A stretch of DNA of 11,648 nucleotides from Planctomycetota bacterium (lineage in GTDB: Bacteria > Planctomycetota > Planctomycetia > Pirellulales > Thermoguttaceae), in the NCBI GenBank assembly GCA_018897395.1, contig JAHIKV010000040.1, positions 1-11,648 of the forward strand, in the 5' to 3' direction. Every line of letters begins with the position of its first letter. Within the stretch, counting starts at the first letter, position 1. Under the pieces are notes generated by a model. The model was not told the DNA's origin and did not search any database. It was given only the letters and a program-made list of their open reading frames with translations. The translations under genes and the position numbers were made by a program. Positions 5,980 through 11,648 of the stretch are shown piece by piece.

Positions 5980-7101
5980 ATGTATTGTCCGAGGTGTCAA
6001 GTTCGCCTGACTCGCGTGAAGACCGCGCAGGGGATGTTGTACCATTGTCCGAAGTGCGACGGTCGGGCGGCCGGCATGTCGGTGCTGCGACGGATCGGCT
6101 CGAAAAACTCCATCCGACGGCTCTGGCAACTCGCACGAAAAGGGGGCGGCGCGCCGGGCGCGGACTGCCCCGCGTGTCGCCGGGCGATGGCCGAATTGGA
6201 CCTGCCGCTGACGAATTGCCCTCGGCCCCTGCGGCTGGACGTATGCGCGGGCTGCCAGTTCGTCTGGTTCGATCCCCGCGAGATCGAGCAATTTCCGTCC
6301 CCGGACGCCGACGCGGCGCAACCTTTGCCGGAAAAGGCGCGAGAGATACTTGCCATGCACCAGTTGCGGCGGGTCGCCGAGGAGGCGGAGAAAGCCGACC
6401 GCGATGGAAATTACCCGGACGAACTGTGGCAGTGTATACCCGCGATGCTGGGTATGCCCGTCGAGCAGAACGCCCCAGAGCTGGCTCGCCTGCCCTGGCT
6501 GACATACGGACTGGCGGCGGCGCTGGTGGCGGTGTATGCCTTGACGGCCGGGCATTTGCGGCCGACCATCGAGGAATATGGGCTGGTGCCCGCCGATATG
6601 TTGCGGCACGGCGGCGTCACCTTCATCACCAGCTTCTTCCTGCACGGCGGCGTGATGCACCTGATCGGAAACGTGTACTTCCTCCTGATCTTCGGCGACA
6701 ACGTGGAGGATGATCTGGGATGGTGGCGGTGCGCGGTGCTGTTGGCGATTGCCGCTCTGGTCGGCGACGTGGTGCATATCTTCGGCGAACCGCGGAGCGC
6801 GATTCCGTGCGTCGGCGCCAGCGGGGGGATCTCCGGCATTATTACATATTACGCGCTGCGGTTTCCACACGCGCGAGTAGGATTCATGTTCAGATACTGG
6901 TTCTATTTTCGCTGGGTAAGCGTGCCGGCCTGGGTGGCCCTGGTGTTGTGGTTTTTCGTGCAATTGGTTTTTGTATACCATCAACGGATGGGCATCGGCA
7001 ACGTGGCGGGCCTGGCGCATCTCGGCGGCGCGGCCGTGGGCCTGGCGGCGTGGCTCCTTTGGCAAGCCGGTGGCCCGAAAGAGCGCGAAGTGGTATTATA
7101 A
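5980..7101 (+). CDS. rhomboid-family intramembrane serine protease with N-terminal zinc ribbons
   Basis: Rhomboids cut membrane proteins inside the bilayer. The 373-aa protein has two parts. Residues 1-98 hold two zinc-ribbon pairs, C3-x2-C6 with C23-x2-C26 and C63-x2-C66 with C89-x2-C92, of the zf-TFIIB type. A linker follows, then about six hydrophobic segments from about residue 170 with rhomboid motifs: H227-LIGN (MHLIGNVYFLLIFGDNVED), catalytic Ser281 in GASGGISG, and catalytic His347 in AGLAHLGGAAVG. All catalytic residues are present, so it should be active. There is no Shine-Dalgarno; ATG 5980 is chosen because the first zinc pair (MYCPRC) begins there. It is followed by the hairpin doublet and the 21-bp tandem array. 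Substrate unknown. Confidence 0.93.
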   Translation: MYCPRCQVRLTRVKTAQGMLYHCPKCDGRAAGMSVLRRIGSKNSIRRLWQLARKGGGAPGADCPACRRAMAELDLPLTNCPRPLRLDVCAGCQFVWFDPREIEQFPSPDADAAQPLPEKAREILAMHQLRRVAEEAEKADRDGNYPDELWQCIPAMLGMPVEQNAPELARLPWLTYGLAAALVAVYALTAGHLRPTIEEYGLVPADMLRHGGVTFITSFFLHGGVMHLIGNVYFLLIFGDNVEDDLGWWRCAVLLAIAALVGDVVHIFGEPRSAIPCVGASGGISGIITYYALRFPHARVGFMFRYWFYFRWVSVPAWVALVLWFFVQLVFVYHQRMGIGNVAGLAHLGGAAVGLAAWLLWQAGGPKEREVVL

Positions 7102-7115
7102 CCGTCCGTTGAGTT

Positions 7116-7200
7116 ATTTAGCCCCGGGTGAATACACCCGGGGCACGGCGCGGCGCGAAAAACCACTCTTCCCCGCCGTGTATTCACGGCGGGCTAAATG
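7116..7200. repeat. hairpin doublet after the rhomboid gene
   Basis: Two 9-bp hairpins, CCCCGGGTG/CACCCGGGG (7122-7143) and CCCGCCGTG/CACGGCGGG (7172-7193), are inverted copies of each other with shared flanks (ATTTAGCCC and GGGCTAAAT) and a shared TGAATACAC core. The three differing base pairs (CGG/CCG against GCC/GGC) have changed on both strands, so each hairpin stays fully paired. The left one lies 20 bp after the rhomboid stop and may end its transcript. Confidence 0.75.
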
Positions 7201-7284
7201 GTATTCACGGCGGGCTAAATGGTATTCACGGCGGGCTAAATGGTATTCACGGCGGGCTAAATGGTATTCACGGCGGGCTAAATG
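7180..7284. repeat. perfect tandem array, 5 copies of 21 bp
   Basis: The unit begins GTATTCACGGCGGGC and ends TAAATG. It is repeated five times without a single difference at 7180, 7201, 7222, 7243 and 7264. The unit is the distal half of the hairpin doublet just upstream (one stem strand plus flank), so the array grew from that element. It occupies most of the gap between the rhomboid and C45 genes. Identity of the copies implies recent expansion or homogenisation. Confidence 0.95.
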
Positions 7285-7321
7285 GAACAATTCCCGGAAT
7301 GCCCCCAATCGGTGAAAGAAT

Positions 7322-8464
7322 ATGCGTCGTTCCCGGTATGACATTGTACGTTTGATCCTGTTGTTTTTGTTGGCGGTTTCGACCGCGCGGGCGGAAGAGG
7401 CGCGGGTTTTCGTCGAGCGCCGATCCGACGGCGGCGAGTTGAAGTACATCAACGACCTGCCCGTGCTGATCGTCTCCGGCACTCCGGCGGAGATCGGCCG
7501 CCAGAAGGGCGTTCTCACCGCGGCGGCGGTTAAGAAGATTGCCGACTATCCGAGGCGGTTGTTGGAGCGGTCGGGCCGGAAAGACCGGCTGGAAATGTAC
7601 CGCCGGATGTGCGACTCGCTGGCGGCGCAATTGCCCGACGATCACCGCGAAGAATTGCTGGCGGCGTCCGAACGGATGGGCATCGACCGCGACCTGGGGC
7701 TGCTGGCCAACATGCTGCCCGACATTTACCGAGGCGGATTCGCCTGCTCCTCCTTGATCGTCGACGCCAAGCACAGCAAAACCGATGGACCGTTGTTCGG
7801 CCGCAACCTCGATTTCTACACCCTGGGCATACTCGACAAATACAGCCTGGCGACGGTCCATCGCCCCAAGGGAAAACATGCCTTCGTCTCGATCGGCTTT
7901 CCGGGTCTGTTCGGCTGCGTATCCGGCATGAACGACGCCGGCCTGGCGTTGGCCGTCCACGAGGTGTTTCTCTCGCGCGACGGCGCGACGATGTTCAACC
8001 CCAAAGGCGTTCCCTACACCTTCTCTTTCCGTCGCGTGCTCGAGGAATGTACGTCGGTCGAAGAGGCCGAAAAGATGCTCCGCGCCACCGAGCGGACGAC
8101 GATCCTCAGCCTGGCGTTGTGCGATCCGGAGGGCGGGATAGTGCTGGAAATGACCCCCAAGACGGTCGTGGCCCGCCGCGGGATCGACGGCATTTGCGCC
8201 TGCACCAACCACTTCCGCAGCGACGAGCTGGCGGTTTTTGCCTGGTGTTCGCGCTATCGCAAGCTGATCCACAGCCGCACGTTCGACCAACTCGGCATAC
8301 CCGAGGTCGCCGAAAAGCTGCACCAGGTGCATCTCGGCCGGCTGACGGTGCAAACGATGATCTTCGAGCCGGCCGAGTTGAAGCTGCATCTGGCGATCGG
8401 CTCTTGTCCCTCCTCCGCGCTGCCGCTAAAGCTGCTGGAACTCAAGCCGCTGTTCACTCCGTAA
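7322..8464 (+). CDS. secreted C45-family autoproteolytic acyltransferase/hydrolase
   Basis: The 380-aa protein starts with a signal peptide (MRRSRYDIVRLILLFLLAVS, cleavage after about ARA at 24). The rest matches the C45 Ntn-hydrolase group related to acyl-CoA:isopenicillin-N acyltransferase. These enzymes activate themselves by cutting before a Cys that becomes the N-terminal nucleophile; here that is Cys142 in GFACSSLIV. Supporting motifs are GRNLDFY (160-166), GVSG-like GCVSGMNDAGLALAVH, and CTNHF near 294. Family members act on amide bonds of varied small substrates, so the substrate is unknown. Only a weak ribosome site (GGTGAAAG) precedes the ATG. It lies downstream of the tandem array and is followed by its own terminator. 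Confidence 0.9.
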   Translation: MRRSRYDIVRLILLFLLAVSTARAEEARVFVERRSDGGELKYINDLPVLIVSGTPAEIGRQKGVLTAAAVKKIADYPRRLLERSGRKDRLEMYRRMCDSLAAQLPDDHREELLAASERMGIDRDLGLLANMLPDIYRGGFACSSLIVDAKHSKTDGPLFGRNLDFYTLGILDKYSLATVHRPKGKHAFVSIGFPGLFGCVSGMNDAGLALAVHEVFLSRDGATMFNPKGVPYTFSFRRVLEECTSVEEAEKMLRATERTTILSLALCDPEGGIVLEMTPKTVVARRGIDGICACTNHFRSDELAVFAWCSRYRKLIHSRTFDQLGIPEVAEKLHQVHLGRLTVQTMIFEPAELKLHLAIGSCPSSALPLKLLELKPLFTP

Positions 8465-8465
8465 A

Positions 8466-8490
8466 GCCGCGACCGCCGGTCGCGGTTTTT
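8466..8490 (+). terminator. intrinsic terminator after the C45 gene
   Basis: CCGCGACC and GGTCGCGG pair over 8 bp around a GCC loop (8467-8485), followed by TTTTT (8486-8490). It begins two bases after the stop codon and would separate this transcript from uvrA. AAA before the stem gives partial bidirectional character. Confidence 0.85.
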
Positions 8491-8572
8491 AGGCGGCAAA
8501 CTTTACTTCCGCCCTCATCCCTGCTAAACTGAAAGGTTTGATAATGGGGTATTCTACCCAGTCCTTTCGGAC

Positions 8573-11434
<2,862 letters not shown>

Positions 11435-11462
11435 AAAGCCGCGACCCCCCGCGACCGCTTTG

Positions 11463-11530
11463 TAGGAGGCGACTCCAGTCGCCGATTGGGGCTTGATTCC
11501 AGGGCAATCGGCGACTGGAGTCGCCTCCTA
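11463..11530. repeat. perfect 26-bp hairpin doublet after uvrA
   Basis: TAGGAGGCGACTCCAGTCGC... (11463-11488) recurs as its exact reverse complement at 11505-11530 with a 16-nt spacer. Each arm is also a palindrome (GGCGACT-CC-AGTCGCC). A G at 11462 makes the left foot GTAG; the matching CTAC on the right is cut after CTA by the start of the group II intron. It may act as the uvrA terminator structure, although the T-run is missing. Confidence 0.9.
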
Positions 11531-11648
11531 GTGCGCTTGTAAGTGTATCGAATCAGCAGGGTGGGAGTCCCTGTCGAAGTTGGGTCTGAACTTTGTAACC
11601 AATAGTAACTGCGTCCTCGTGAGAGGGGGTGGAGAGCAACTGGAGGTG
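11531..11648 (+). mobile_element. 5' end of a group II intron (domain I), cut by the window edge
   Basis: From 11531 the sequence opens with GTGCG, the group II intron 5' consensus. It continues with domain I-like segments seen in bacterial introns (CAGGGTGGGAGTCCCTG hairpin, then AGTAACTGCG, GTGAGAGGGGGTGGAGAGCA). No reverse transcriptase is within the window. The orientation is the same as the intron fragment at 1-138. The boundary is supported because it falls exactly at the end of the perfect palindrome. Recognition is by motif memory, so moderate certainty. Confidence 0.7.

Noticed and set aside
5842..7065. 407-codon open frame antisense to the rhomboid gene
   Set aside because: It results from high GC3 on the opposite strand; no recognisable domain, and the sense frame has intact catalytic motifs.
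7180..7284. CRISPR array
   Set aside because: The repeats are directly tandem with no spacers and no cas genes nearby.
7114..7518. minus-strand frame with repeated REYHLAR residues
   Set aside because: The 21-bp unit is a multiple of three and so stays open in several frames; there is no sign of a real repeat protein, and it overlaps the start of the C45 gene.
7268..8389. 373-codon open frame antisense to the C45 gene
   Set aside because: Shadow frame; the sense strand has a signal peptide and the C45 motifs.
11436..11461. Intrinsic terminator immediately after uvrA
   Set aside because: AAAGC/GCTTT and CGCG/CGCG can pair only with a three-base bulge and no T-run follows; it looks like a degraded relative of the terminator at 8466-8490.

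Overview
The window looks like a GC-rich piece of a planctomycete chromosome, probably Pirellulales or a relative. The main evidence is a DUF1559 prepilin-like protein with the C-terminal H-x9-DG motif, a family greatly expanded in Planctomycetes. Weak or absent Shine-Dalgarno sequences before several genes and many GC-rich intergenic palindromes agree with this. No transposase, integrase, CRISPR array or rRNA is visible.

The window begins inside the 3' end of a group II intron (domains V and VI, 1-138) and ends about 118 nt into the 5' end of another intron copy in the same orientation (from 11531). It is therefore bounded by what look like two members of a multicopy intron family. The left part (139-2861) is accessory. 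It holds a small coiled-coil gene on the minus strand behind a structured region with an intrinsic terminator, a 144-bp palindromic element, two planctomycete-type hypothetical genes separated by a hairpin, a 127-bp MITE-like element with a 6-bp target duplication, and a broken membrane-protein gene.

The middle (2881-5979) carries housekeeping genes: nucleoside diphosphate kinase (minus strand) divergent from an Fe/Mn superoxide dismutase, tRNA-Ser(GGA), a possible truncated ORF, and the DUF1559 gene (minus strand). The right part (5980-11434) is a run of plus-strand genes: a rhomboid protease with an N-terminal double zinc ribbon, a secreted C45-type autoprocessing hydrolase, and a full-length UvrA of nucleotide excision repair. 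The genes do not form one pathway and appear to be separate transcription units divided by palindromes and terminators.

The most unusual property is structural. At least six intergenic spots hold a 'doublet of hairpins': two inverted copies of a sequence that is itself a palindrome, so the DNA or RNA can fold as two short hairpins or one long one. Several start with GTAG and end with CTAC, the foot signature of REP/REPIN elements mobilised by RAYT (TnpA-REP) transposases. In two families the halves differ by exactly compensatory base-pair changes around a conserved loop. One doublet has spawned a perfect 5 x 21-bp tandem array, a single palindrome sits in frame inside uvrA, and the right-hand group II intron begins exactly at the end of a perfect 26-bp doublet.
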